Shown piece by piece: positions 1-7,505 of a DNA stretch of 37,479 bases (positions are counted from its first letter, which is position 1; every line of letters starts with the position of its first letter). Both the position numbers and the translations under genes were made by a program. This DNA comes from Deltaproteobacteria bacterium (GTDB lineage Bacteria > Desulfobacterota > Binatia > HRBIN30 > CADEER01): the NCBI GenBank assembly GCA_029262455.1, contig JAJCZJ010000111.1, positions 1 through 37,479 on the forward strand. The letters are read 5' to 3'. Below the pieces are notes generated by a model that saw only the letters and a program-made list of their open reading frames with translations, was not told where the DNA came from and did no database searches.

Positions 1-214
1 CTCCCGGGTGTTTCCTCTCCAGACGCTTGCGCGGCTCGGCGGGCGCCTCTCCCTCCCGGGTGTTTCCTCTCCAGACGCTTGCGCGGCTCGGCAGGCGCCT
101 CTCCCTCCCGGGTGTTTCCTCTCAAGACGCTTGCGCGGCTCGGCAGGCGCCTCTCCCTCCCGGGTGTTTCCTCTCAGACGCTTGCGCGGCTCGGCGGGCG
201 CCTCTCCCTGCCGG
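1..214. repeat. 52-bp tandem repeat array (4 copies plus partial)
   Basis: The block beginning CCCGGGTGTTTCCTCTC recurs at about 3, 55, 107 and 159, a 52-bp period; the fourth unit has lost one base and a partial fifth copy fades out near 214. Each unit carries the core GCGGCTCGGCGGGCGCC followed by TCTCCCTCC. That core resembles the GGCTC-GGCG-GAGCC hairpin repeat next to the RAYT gene at the other end of the window, in the same orientation, with one mismatch in the second arm. Because 52 is not a multiple of three, all three plus-strand frames stay open through the array, giving spurious small reading frames. The array probably continues beyond the window start. Confidence 0.9.
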
Positions 215-241
215 GCTCACGGGCCATTCGGGAGTTGATCG

Positions 242-1054
242 TCAACGGCTGTACAATACTGGATTGAGGGGTCCGGCCGCCAAGTCGCCGGGTTCGCATC
301 CTCGGAGCCAAACATCGCGGTCGAAACGTCGGTTCGGGTGGTCCAGCTCTCCGACCTTGGTGCCGTCCGCAAAGTAGATGACCGTCATCGCTTCGCGCAT
401 GACGTCGGTCTCGTTTGGCGGGGCTGAGTGAAGCGTCCAACCCGAATGAAAACTCGCATCGCCCGGCGCGAGCGGGCCAGTGGGCGAGCGGTCGAACCCA
501 TGCTCGTCGACAATCCGGTCGAGTTCGCGCTGCGACTCGTCGCCGATCGCGAAGTCGCCGCAGCTCCCGCCGCGATGGGAACCGGAGGCAAACGTCATCA
601 ATCCCATCTCTGGCGCCACCGGCATGAGCGGCATCCAAAGCGTAATGGTCTTGTCGGTATCCAGCGGCCAATAGAATTGGTCCTGGTGCCAGGGCGTCGC
701 GCCGCCTCGAGGCTCTTTGAATAACGCCTGGTCGTGATACAGGCGGACTCCCGAAACTCCCATCAGGTCGGCCGCGACCTGAGCGAAACGGCGCGCAAAC
801 ACAAACGCTTTCGCCAGCTCGCTGTGACGCCAAAGGTTGAACATTTGCAGAAACGCCTTGCCATAGGTATCGCGTTCCTGCAGTGGGCGGCGTTCAAATC
901 GCCCAGCCTCACCAGCCTCGACGAGTGCGGGTCGGCAGGCCGCCACTTCTCCTGCGCTCGCAAGGCCCCTAACGATGACGTGACCGTGCTCACGGTAGCT
1001 GGCGAGGTCGTCAGGAGAGACCGAAAATCGCGAAGAAAAATCCGGCGCGCTCAT
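242..1054 (-). CDS. Phytanoyl-CoA dioxygenase (PhyH) family protein
   Basis: A 270-residue Fe(II)/2-oxoglutarate-dependent oxygenase of the PhyH family, expected to be cytosolic and to hydroxylate a small organic or acyl substrate that the sequence does not identify. The iron site is visible: the HxD pair lies in PWHQDQFYW (His123, Asp125), the distal His209 in TLHSAPPN, and Arg220 is the likely 2-oxoglutarate ligand. The ATG at 1054 gives normal family length and overlaps the upstream gene's stop as ATGA, so the two are probably translationally coupled. A longer open frame reaches 1183 but would lie inside the upstream PhyH gene. The gene ends just before the tandem array at the window edge. 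Confidence 0.88.
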   Translation of the reverse strand: MSAPDFSSRFSVSPDDLASYREHGHVIVRGLASAGEVAACRPALVEAGEAGRFERRPLQERDTYGKAFLQMFNLWRHSELAKAFVFARRFAQVAADLMGVSGVRLYHDQALFKEPRGGATPWHQDQFYWPLDTDKTITLWMPLMPVAPEMGLMTFASGSHRGGSCGDFAIGDESQRELDRIVDEHGFDRSPTGPLAPGDASFHSGWTLHSAPPNETDVMREAMTVIYFADGTKVGELDHPNRRFDRDVWLRGCEPGDLAAGPLNPVLYSR

Positions 1055-1869
1055 TTCCCCACGGCATCGCCCACAGCGATCCCGTCGCGAATGACGGGCA
1101 TAAAGTCGTTCAGTGGGCTCTCGATCTTGGTCCCAGCGATCTCGATACCGAGGTCGACTGTTCCCGGCCGACAGAAATGCCACACCATCGCCGCACGGAT
1201 CTCATCCGACAGGTTGTCGGTCGAGCGATGCATGAGATGGCTGTCGAAAACCATCAGATCGCCGGGAGACAAGAGACACGGAGCGCTTGCATCCATATCG
1301 TGGTCGACAATCTCAACATACCCGTAAACCGAGCCGGGACGAGAATCCGGCACGTGCTGATGCACTGGTTCAGCCTGACTGCCCGGGAGTACATGCAAGC
1401 AGCCGTTCTCCAAAGTTGCGCGCGTCACCGCCAGCCAAAGTCCTACGATCGGTCGCGCCGGCTCGAACGGAAAGTAGTACGAATCCTGATGCCACGGTTG
1501 CCCCCAGGCACCCGGGTTCTTGAAGATGAACTGTGAAAGAAAACAATCCACGTCGGGACCGATCGCTGCGACCAGGATGCTCGCTACCTCCGGAAGCGCA
1601 AGAAACGACCGGAATGTTCCCGTACGATGAAGCTTGAAGATCTTGGCGACATAGTCCTCAGGCGCGTGCCCGACGAAGCCCTCCTGGCTCTCTTTGACCA
1701 CCCACGCAGGGGTCACGTCATTCCCTGAAGCCGCAGATCGGGCGATTGCGATCACTTCATCCAGCATCGCATTCCCAATCGCGGCATCAGCGAATCCGCG
1801 ATGCAACGCAAAGCCCGGCTGGTCGTCGTCGCGCAGGGCGGACGCTAGATTGATCGAGTCAGTCCCCAT
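1051..1869 (-). CDS. Phytanoyl-CoA dioxygenase (PhyH) family protein, second copy
   Basis: A 272-residue PhyH-type non-heme iron oxygenase, first gene of a two-gene operon with the PhyH protein downstream (4-base ATGA overlap). Visible ligands are His127 and Asp129 in PWHQDSYYF, distal His214 in LMHRS, and Arg225 as probable 2-oxoglutarate binder. Beyond this motif frame it differs strongly from its neighbour, so the pair are distant paralogues, perhaps acting in sequence or on related substrates. The ATG at 1869 faces the plus-strand gene that follows, so a divergent promoter probably lies near 1870-1953. The substrate cannot be named; bacterial family members act on quite varied metabolites. 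Confidence 0.88.
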   Translation of the reverse strand: MGTDSINLASALRDDDQPGFALHRGFADAAIGNAMLDEVIAIARSAASGNDVTPAWVVKESQEGFVGHAPEDYVAKIFKLHRTGTFRSFLALPEVASILVAAIGPDVDCFLSQFIFKNPGAWGQPWHQDSYYFPFEPARPIVGLWLAVTRATLENGCLHVLPGSQAEPVHQHVPDSRPGSVYGYVEIVDHDMDASAPCLLSPGDLMVFDSHLMHRSTDNLSDEIRAAMVWHFCRPGTVDLGIEIAGTKIESPLNDFMPVIRDGIAVGDAVGK

Positions 1870-1953
1870 GTGGCCACGAGACTAGCCACCAAACCGAGCT
1901 TGAACAATCCCGCGCAAATCCTCATACATCATGTAGAAACGAGGACCCCCAAC

Positions 1954-3258
1954 GTGCCACCGAAAACACAGCTTCTCGACGACTATTCTGGCGATTTTCA
2001 TCCAGACGTCGGACTCGCGTCCTTCTCCCGGCAGGCCCTAGCATGCCTCGGGCGGGAGTACTTGCTCAACGGACACCTACAGGATCGCGTCGGACTTCCG
2101 TTGGTCGCCAGACACTTCGGCGTCAAAGAGTATCTCAACTTCTCGATCGAGGAATGGATGGCCGCCAGCCCGATCTACTCGCTGCGGATGCAGCGCGCCA
2201 TGGAATTCGAAGGACACGACGTGTCGACAGTGTTCAAGAATTTGCAGCTCGAGATCGGCGCCCCGCACCAGTTCATGGATTTCCAGTTCAGGCTCGATCG
2301 ACCCGACTACGGTGAGTTCTGGTTGGCCCACTGCGGAGCGCTCGCCGACGTCGAGCCATATGGAGAAGCGTCGGTCAAATTGATGTGCCATAGCATCGAA
2401 GATCCAACCTTCGACGCGACGGCGGCCGCGACGCATCCGAAAATGAAGATGAGGCCGATCCACAGACCCCCGCGAGTACCCGAAGGACGCTATCCAGCTT
2501 GCCGCTGGAAGGTCTTCATCGGGGAAGATTCCGAACCCTACGAACAGCATCCGAACCTCGACATCGTACGGTCTTCAAAGATCGCCTCGATCCCCATCGA
2601 CTGCCCCACCGAAAACGGCGAGCCAGGCGGTTGGGACAGCTACAAAGGAGCGTTTGATCCAGGGTTCCAGCTCGAAGACCTCTCACACTGCGCTCTGGTC
2701 AAAGTCAATCAGGAGTTCGCGGTGCAAAGTCATCTCCTGGCGCGGGCGTTCATGCTGTGCGCATCACAGCGTCGCGATGACACCGCCGCTCTCGATCTCG
2801 GCACGGCGCAGTGGACGGGAATCGCTGCGCTGACCGCGCGCCGCATCCGCGCAGCGCTCGCAATCGAGGGAGACGACATTCAGGCGATTGCGAAGGTCTT
2901 TCAAATGCACCCATGTTTCGCTCCGCGTACATACGTGGACTTCAAGGTCGAAGTCACCGGCCCTCGGTCGGCCCGGCTGAGCATCGCCGATAGCCCAGCC
3001 TTGGACGAAGGAGATTGTCACTCTTGGTTTGCTACCCTGAAGACCGAGGCTCATCCAGCCCTCGACGCGATCGCCGAAGCGGTCAACCCCCACGCGCGAT
3101 GCATTCCCGCGGCAGACGCAAAGGGTGCGGCATTGGCCTGGGACGTCACCATCGACCCAAGCAGGGAGCCCCAGACCGAACCGGAAGAGCTGCAGCTCGC
3201 GAGGATGAGCAAGGGCGCAAACTTCCGCTTCGAGCAACGGCGCTTGCTCCGCGAGTAG
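1954..3258 (+). CDS. Conserved-looking hypothetical protein, about 430 residues
   Basis: I do not recognise this family. The product is soluble, with no signal peptide or membrane segment, and shows a mid-region rich in His, Cys and Trp, including HCGALADVEPYGE, LMCHSIEDPTFD, PIHRPPR and CRWKVFIGE, suggestive of a metal or catalytic site. The start is uncertain. A GTG at 1954 is preceded by a GAGG-like sequence and leaves room for a divergent promoter; an in-frame GTG at 1870 would abut the start of the opposite PhyH gene. It is transcribed away from the two oxygenase genes and toward the phosphotransferase gene, so it may share a pathway with them. That link rests only on position. Confidence 0.7.
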   Translation: MPPKTQLLDDYSGDFHPDVGLASFSRQALACLGREYLLNGHLQDRVGLPLVARHFGVKEYLNFSIEEWMAASPIYSLRMQRAMEFEGHDVSTVFKNLQLEIGAPHQFMDFQFRLDRPDYGEFWLAHCGALADVEPYGEASVKLMCHSIEDPTFDATAAATHPKMKMRPIHRPPRVPEGRYPACRWKVFIGEDSEPYEQHPNLDIVRSSKIASIPIDCPTENGEPGGWDSYKGAFDPGFQLEDLSHCALVKVNQEFAVQSHLLARAFMLCASQRRDDTAALDLGTAQWTGIAALTARRIRAALAIEGDDIQAIAKVFQMHPCFAPRTYVDFKVEVTGPRSARLSIADSPALDEGDCHSWFATLKTEAHPALDAIAEAVNPHARCIPAADAKGAALAWDVTIDPSREPQTEPEELQLARMSKGANFRFEQRRLLRE

Positions 3259-3366
3259 AGCGACAACGGGCACTGAGTACGACGCATCGGAGTGTAGGTG
3301 ACCACCCGTGGTCAAATGTCCTCCACTGCTACAACCGCCCCCGTCTTGCTGCTATGAGACCCCCCC

Positions 3367-4425
3367 ATGGCAGAACAGAACATAGGTGACCGCGCCCAGA
3401 TCCAAACCAATCTCGAAACATGGCTTCGAGACAACCTCAAGGACCGATCGGGATTGACCATTGAAGAGCTCCGCTTTCCCGAAGCGAGCGGTGAAAGCAG
3501 CGTTACACTCATCCTGCGTGTTCGCCACGATTCCGGCGAGGAAGGGATGGTCGTCCGCATGGTCCCGCGCCAGAGCGACGTATTCGAATCACACGACCTA
3601 CTGTTGCAGTTTCAGATGATGGAAGTCATGCACCGCGAAGGCATTCCTGCCCCACCGCTCATCGGGTACGAGCCGGATCCATCGTTCGTCGGCAGCGATT
3701 TCTACGTGATGGGCTTTGTCGACGGACGCATTCCACCGGACAACCCCCCGATGGCCTTTGGCAGCTGGGTCACCGAAGACCTCGACGCGAATGATCGCCG
3801 GGCCATGTGGAACAACGGCCTCGACACCTTGGCGGCGATCCACAAGATCGATCTCGCCAAGCACGACTTCAGCCGGCTGCCCCGGGCCGAATCTGGAGAG
3901 CCTACAATCGCCAACGAGCTGCGGAAATTCGACTCGATGTATACACCAGAGATCCGCGAGTCGGCCGACCCTATGATCCTGACGGCGTGGGACTACGTGA
4001 CGAAAAACCCCCCGCGCTCGGAGAAGGCATTGCTCTGTTGGGGGGATTCTCGCGTCGGGAACGTCATCTGGCGCGACCTCAAACCCGTCGCCGTCATCGA
4101 CTGGGAGATGGCCAACATCGCCGATCCGCTGAGCGACCTCGCATGGTGGGTTTGGATCGACAAGTGCAACAGTGAAGGCCTCGGCGCGCCTGCGTTGGTG
4201 GGTGTCCCACAGCCGCGAGAACTCTACGAACGTTGGGCCGAGCGGACAGGATTGTCGATCGCTAACATCCCCTACTTCGAGCTCCTGACCGTGGTTCGCT
4301 ACTCGATCATTCTAGAGCTGAAATTTCGCTCGATGCAGGCCGCCAATCCCGACGCCGGAACGATACCCAATTTCACCGTTCCCTACCTCCCACCTCTCAT
4401 AGAAGCCGCGAAGCAATCGGTCTAG
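3367..4425 (+). CDS. Phosphotransferase family protein (APH fold, ACAD10-like)
   Basis: A 352-residue aminoglycoside-phosphotransferase-fold protein of the kind related to the kinase domain of ACAD10 and found in many proteobacteria near acyl-CoA metabolism genes. The catalytic loop reads CWGDSRVGNVIW, where the usual Brenner His is Trp but the catalytic Asp and the Asn are kept. The metal-binding segment is VAVIDWEMANIADP, followed by LSDLAWW. The N-terminal lobe carries the expected nucleotide-binding strands. The substrate is unknown; relatives are thought to phosphorylate hydroxylated acyl or small-molecule substrates, which would fit the hydroxylating PhyH proteins nearby, but this is inference. 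Its stop overlaps the convergent YchF-like gene by 4 bases. Confidence 0.85.
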   Translation: MAEQNIGDRAQIQTNLETWLRDNLKDRSGLTIEELRFPEASGESSVTLILRVRHDSGEEGMVVRMVPRQSDVFESHDLLLQFQMMEVMHREGIPAPPLIGYEPDPSFVGSDFYVMGFVDGRIPPDNPPMAFGSWVTEDLDANDRRAMWNNGLDTLAAIHKIDLAKHDFSRLPRAESGEPTIANELRKFDSMYTPEIRESADPMILTAWDYVTKNPPRSEKALLCWGDSRVGNVIWRDLKPVAVIDWEMANIADPLSDLAWWVWIDKCNSEGLGAPALVGVPQPRELYERWAERTGLSIANIPYFELLTVVRYSIILELKFRSMQAANPDAGTIPNFTVPYLPPLIEAAKQSV

Positions 4426-5471
4426 ACGTTGAACCGAAAGTGGATGATGTCGCCGTCCCGCACTTCGTATTCCTTGCCCTCGAGTCGCAACTTTCCGGCG
4501 TCGCGACACTTCGCGTCCGATCCGAGCTCGATAAAGTCCTCGTACGCCACGACTTCGGCACGAATGAAGCCACGTTCGATATCGCTGTGGATCTTGCCTG
4601 CCGCGCGCACCGCCGAGGTTGACCGTTCGATCGGCCACGCGCGCACCTCGTCTTCGCCCGACGTGAGGAACGAGATCAAGTTGAGCAGCCCATAGGCGGC
4701 ACGGATAAATCGGGCCCGCGCCGTCTCTTCGAGTCCGAGGTCGGCGAGGAAAGCACCGCGATCCTCTTCGTCGAGCCCGGCGATCTCCGTCTCCACCTGT
4801 GCCGATAGAGCGATTCCCAAGATCGACTCCGCATCGAGCCTGGCTTTGAGCGCATCGTCGATCGGCGCTCCCGCCTGGTCTTCGCCAACGTTCACGACCA
4901 CCATCATCGGCAATCTCGACAGCAGCCCAAAGCCGGCCAGGTCGCGTTCTTCCAGCTCCGAGAGCTCGACGTCACGCAGCGGCTTCTCTGCATCGAGATG
5001 CTCCTTGCAGAGTTCGAGCAGGGCCGTTTCCTTGCCCTTGTCCTTCTCCCTGCGCAATCGATCCAAACGCTTCTCGATGACTTCTAAATCGGCCAAGAGC
5101 AATTCTGCTTTGAAGCTATCGACGTCTCCTGCCGGATCCGCCTCGCGGTCCGCCGATGGATCGGAGAACGCCCGTACGACCTGGACGAGTGCGTCGGCAT
5201 CTCGCATCTGCGCGATGGTCGACCGATCGATCGAGTTGGAGGCGTCCGGCCGGCCCGGATAGTCGACGAAGACGACCTCTCCATAGGTCGTCTTCTTCGG
5301 CTGGAAGATCTCCGCCAGCCGATCGATTCGATCGTCTGGAACCTTGATCGTACCGAGATTCGGCTTGGTCGGGTCTCCGCCACCAAACCCTACCGAAGCA
5401 TCGAGTCCAGTCAGAGCGTTGAACACAGTTGTCTTGCCAGATCGGGGAAACCCGACGATGCCAATCTTCAT
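4422..5471 (-). CDS. YchF/Obg-type GTPase/ATPase (DUF933, TGS domain)
   Basis: A 349-residue P-loop protein of the YchF branch of the Obg family, a cytosolic ribosome-associated nucleotide hydrolase. Residues 1-15 hold the Walker A motif GFPRSGKTT, NVGE in the middle is the YchF-type base-specificity motif, and the C-terminus is a DUF933/TGS domain ending GDIIHFRFNV, almost identical to the canonical YchF ending. The P-loop differs from the standard YchF NVGKS form, having RSGKT, so this may be a divergent subfamily or paralogue rather than the orthologue; I therefore leave the symbol empty. It lies directly downstream of, and in the same direction as, the small secreted-protein gene, separated by about 65 bases containing an inverted repeat (5490-5495 with 5507-5512). 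Confidence 0.88.
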   Translation of the reverse strand: MKIGIVGFPRSGKTTVFNALTGLDASVGFGGGDPTKPNLGTIKVPDDRIDRLAEIFQPKKTTYGEVVFVDYPGRPDASNSIDRSTIAQMRDADALVQVVRAFSDPSADREADPAGDVDSFKAELLLADLEVIEKRLDRLRREKDKGKETALLELCKEHLDAEKPLRDVELSELEERDLAGFGLLSRLPMMVVVNVGEDQAGAPIDDALKARLDAESILGIALSAQVETEIAGLDEEDRGAFLADLGLEETARARFIRAAYGLLNLISFLTSGEDEVRAWPIERSTSAVRAAGKIHSDIERGFIRAEVVAYEDFIELGSDAKCRDAGKLRLEGKEYEVRDGDIIHFRFNV

Positions 5472-5536
5472 GCACCACCCATAGCGGCACTGAGCAACTT
5501 CTTCTCGCTCAGCGACGCGTCCACTAACACTCTACG

Positions 5537-5968
5537 TCAGTAGACCCACTTTGTTTTGGAGTACCGAAAGATCTCGGTCACTTCCGTCGCCTCGATGATT
5601 TTCGGGCGGTTGTCGAGCGCTTCGGTCGTCGATGCACCTCGGTGCCGGTACTTGAATTCGAGGTACTTGATCGTACCCACGGGTACCGCTTTGGGATCGA
5701 AGTTCGAGAGCCGGCACTCGAACTTCTTGTCGTACCCGACAAACTCACCTTCAACTCCCTCAGCACTCGCGCGCCACGCAACTTTGGCCTTGTTGTCAGT
5801 CTCGCGCTGCCGGAGAAATCCCATCCACATGTCACAGAACTGGTCCAGTGATGTTTGAAGCTGTTCCTCGCGTCCCTCGGCAAACACCGGAGAAGTGACC
5901 ACACCGACGAGTACAGACGCCACCAGAAAAGCGCGAATCAACCTCCGACAATCATTGCTGCTATTCAC
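5537..5968 (-). CDS. Small secreted hypothetical protein
   Basis: A 143-residue protein I do not recognise. The N-terminus is a clear Sec signal peptide: a basic start (CRRLIRA), a hydrophobic stretch (FLVASVLVGVVT) and a likely cleavage site after SPVFA. The mature part is about 110 residues, with two Cys (FCDMW and FECRL) that could form a disulfide in the periplasm. The start is a GTG at 5968. It is divergent from the exosortase gene across about 150 bases, so the two could share a control region, but it has no C-terminal sorting tail and is not an obvious exosortase substrate. Confidence 0.72.
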   Translation of the reverse strand: MNSSNDCRRLIRAFLVASVLVGVVTSPVFAEGREEQLQTSLDQFCDMWMGFLRQRETDNKAKVAWRASAEGVEGEFVGYDKKFECRLSNFDPKAVPVGTIKYLEFKYRHRGASTTEALDNRPKIIEATEVTEIFRYSKTKWVY

Positions 5969-6048
5969 GTCGTGTCCTCCGCGCGCACTTGTCCAAAGAG
6001 CCCGTACCCCGAAACTAGCCGCCTACACGACCGTCAATCGAGACTACG

Positions 6049-6063
6049 CGGCGCCTCGCGCCG
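6049..6063. other. GC-rich hairpin in divergent intergenic region
   Basis: A perfect 6-bp stem with a 3-base loop (CGGCGC-CTC-GCGCCG) lies in the 153-base divergent region between the small secreted protein gene and the exosortase gene. There is no following T run, so it is not a typical intrinsic terminator. It could sit in the exosortase leader or be an operator. No clear sigma-70 promoter was recognised around it. Confidence 0.4.
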
Positions 6064-6121
6064 GGTCAACTCTCCATGTGGTTGCCGCAGCGGGCGCTGT
6101 CCCTTATGCAAGGCGTACAAC

Positions 6122-6604
6122 ATGTTCAAACTCACCAGAGCCCAGCGATTCGGGGCCCGCTTCATGATCCTGCTCGCCACGGCCAGCGTCCTGAGCTGGG
6201 CCGTCGAGCTACCGAACCGACTGTCGGTACCGCAGAAATTCCTGGCCACTTCTGCCTCACAGCTGGCCTCTCTCACCGGTGGCGCCAATCAGCCCGAAGC
6301 CGACCAAATTTTTGTGAGCGGGCTTACGATTCACATCAACTACGAGTGCACCGGAATCTACGTCTTCCTCATCTTGTTTGCGTTCCTGATCGCCTATCCA
6401 GCGAGTTGGGCGGCACGGGCCGCGGGAGCGGCCGTCGGAGTCACCGCCCTGTCAGTCGTCAATATTTTTCGGATTGCCGTGCTCATTCGGATCGCGGAAG
6501 TACGACCGGACCTGTTCGCGCATTTTCACGAGTATGTTTGGCAAGGTGTTTTCCTGGTCCTGGTCATCGCCTATGCGATGTCCTGGGTCGAGCGCGTCAA
6601 ATGA
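6122..6604 (+). CDS. Exosortase/archaeosortase family protein (XrtH-like)
   Basis: A 160-residue polytopic membrane transpeptidase-like enzyme that would process C-terminal sorting tails of exported proteins. The family's catalytic triad is visible: Cys76 in NYECTGIY, Arg117 in VVNIFRIAV, and His136 in FHEYVWQG. About four or five hydrophobic helices surround these residues. Small size and a dedicated downstream membrane protein suggest the exosortase H group, but assignment to a numbered subtype is inference. The ATG at 6122 gives the compact family length; an in-frame extension to 5855 would run through the divergent promoter region and into the neighbouring secreted-protein gene. The 3' end overlaps the next gene as ATGA. 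No IPTL-type substrate tail is visible in this window. Confidence 0.88.
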   Translation: MFKLTRAQRFGARFMILLATASVLSWAVELPNRLSVPQKFLATSASQLASLTGGANQPEADQIFVSGLTIHINYECTGIYVFLILFAFLIAYPASWAARAAGAAVGVTALSVVNIFRIAVLIRIAEVRPDLFAHFHEYVWQGVFLVLVIAYAMSWVERVK

Positions 6605-7122
6605 AGTGGCGGTTCGTCGGCCGTTTTCTTGTTGCCTTCGCGGTATTGATTCCGCTCGCCACCACTACGGATTTCCCCACCCACTACGCCTCGGCCCTGG
6701 AAAGTGTCGGACGTGTCACCAGTCCAGCACTCAACGGGTGGTCGTTTGAGCGCTCCGCAGACGCAGGCCCGTCCGGCCTGCGCTTTCGCCGCGGATCCGA
6801 GTCGATGCGCTTCGAGCTCAGCTTGGCAGCCTTTGCGCTGGGCTTGTTCCCTTTCCTGAGTCTGGTCGGAGCAACCCCGGGGATGCCTTTGCGACGCACC
6901 GCCTGGGCCATTGTCGCAGGAGTCAGCGGACTGTTCGCGCTCGACCTCTGCGTCGTGCTGGCCTACCCGTGGATGGTGCGAAACCCAAACGATATCAAAG
7001 ACATCACCGGCACCTTCCTCGGCCTACTGACTTTCGTCGGAGCCCCAGTGATTCTTTGGTTCGCTCTCACCTATCGATACCTTGCTCCGGTGTGGCGACT
7101 CGAGCTACCCGAAGACGGTTAA
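6601..7122 (+). CDS. Exosortase-associated membrane protein
   Basis: A 173-residue integral membrane protein coupled to the exosortase gene by a 4-base ATGA overlap, so almost certainly co-expressed. It begins with a hydrophobic helix (FLVAFAVLIPLATT), then has a roughly 60-residue segment likely outside the membrane, followed by three further helices (around residues 75-95, 100-125 and 140-160). It matches in layout the small membrane proteins known to follow exosortase H genes. No catalytic motif is recognised; a role in presenting or stabilising the exosortase is inferred from position. It ends 8 bases from the convergent DUF309 gene. Confidence 0.78.
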   Translation: MKWRFVGRFLVAFAVLIPLATTTDFPTHYASALESVGRVTSPALNGWSFERSADAGPSGLRFRRGSESMRFELSLAAFALGLFPFLSLVGATPGMPLRRTAWAIVAGVSGLFALDLCVVLAYPWMVRNPNDIKDITGTFLGLLTFVGAPVILWFALTYRYLAPVWRLELPEDG

Positions 7123-7130
7123 TGCTTCGA

Positions 7131-7505
7131 TCAAGCCTGTCGGATCCTCGGCGCCAACCAGCGATCGAAGAACCCAGCACCGGGCTTCTTCCGCTCTTGT
7201 AGCTCCTCGAGGTAGGCGAAGAGCTCCTCGTACAACGCGTCCGTAGCAATTCCCTCGGATTGCGGCCGCAGGTCATCGAGGATGATCAGAGCCTGGCGGA
7301 ATAAGTTGAGAGCCCCCCTCCCACCGCCACGGCGGAAGTGAATGTGCATGCCACAGGCGATCATCGTCAACGACTTGGCGAGGTCGCGGTCATCCTCGGC
7401 GCACGCATTGTGCAGATCTTCGAGCACTTCCTGGCTCTCGAAGTAGTTGCCGCGGTTGTAGATCGCCACGGCCTCGAGAAGAGATGCTCGCTGCTCGTGC
7501 GTCAC
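7131..7505 (-). CDS. DUF309 domain-containing protein
   Basis: A 124-residue small helical protein of the DUF309 family, whose function is unknown. The family signature is present as AIYNRGNYFESQEVLEDLH, followed by Cys, Asp/Glu-rich helices and GMHIHFRRGG; the His usually seen before the Glu of this signature is Gln here. The start is a GTG at 7505 whose bases overlap the stop of the thyX-like gene (GTGA), indicating translational coupling. An upstream extension to 7649 lies wholly inside the thyX frame and is rejected. It is the last gene of the alr-pur-DUF1015-thyX run. Confidence 0.82.
   Translation of the reverse strand: MTHEQRASLLEAVAIYNRGNYFESQEVLEDLHNACAEDDRDLAKSLTMIACGMHIHFRRGGGRGALNLFRQALIILDDLRPQSEGIATDALYEELFAYLEELQERKKPGAGFFDRWLAPRIRQA

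Noticed and set aside
1-214. CRISPR array
   Set aside because: The units are contiguous and near-identical without unique spacers, and no cas gene is nearby.
8-377. Three overlapping plus-strand open frames over the left tandem array
   Set aside because: The 52-bp unit is not a multiple of three and keeps every frame open. The peptides are repeat translations with no start signals.
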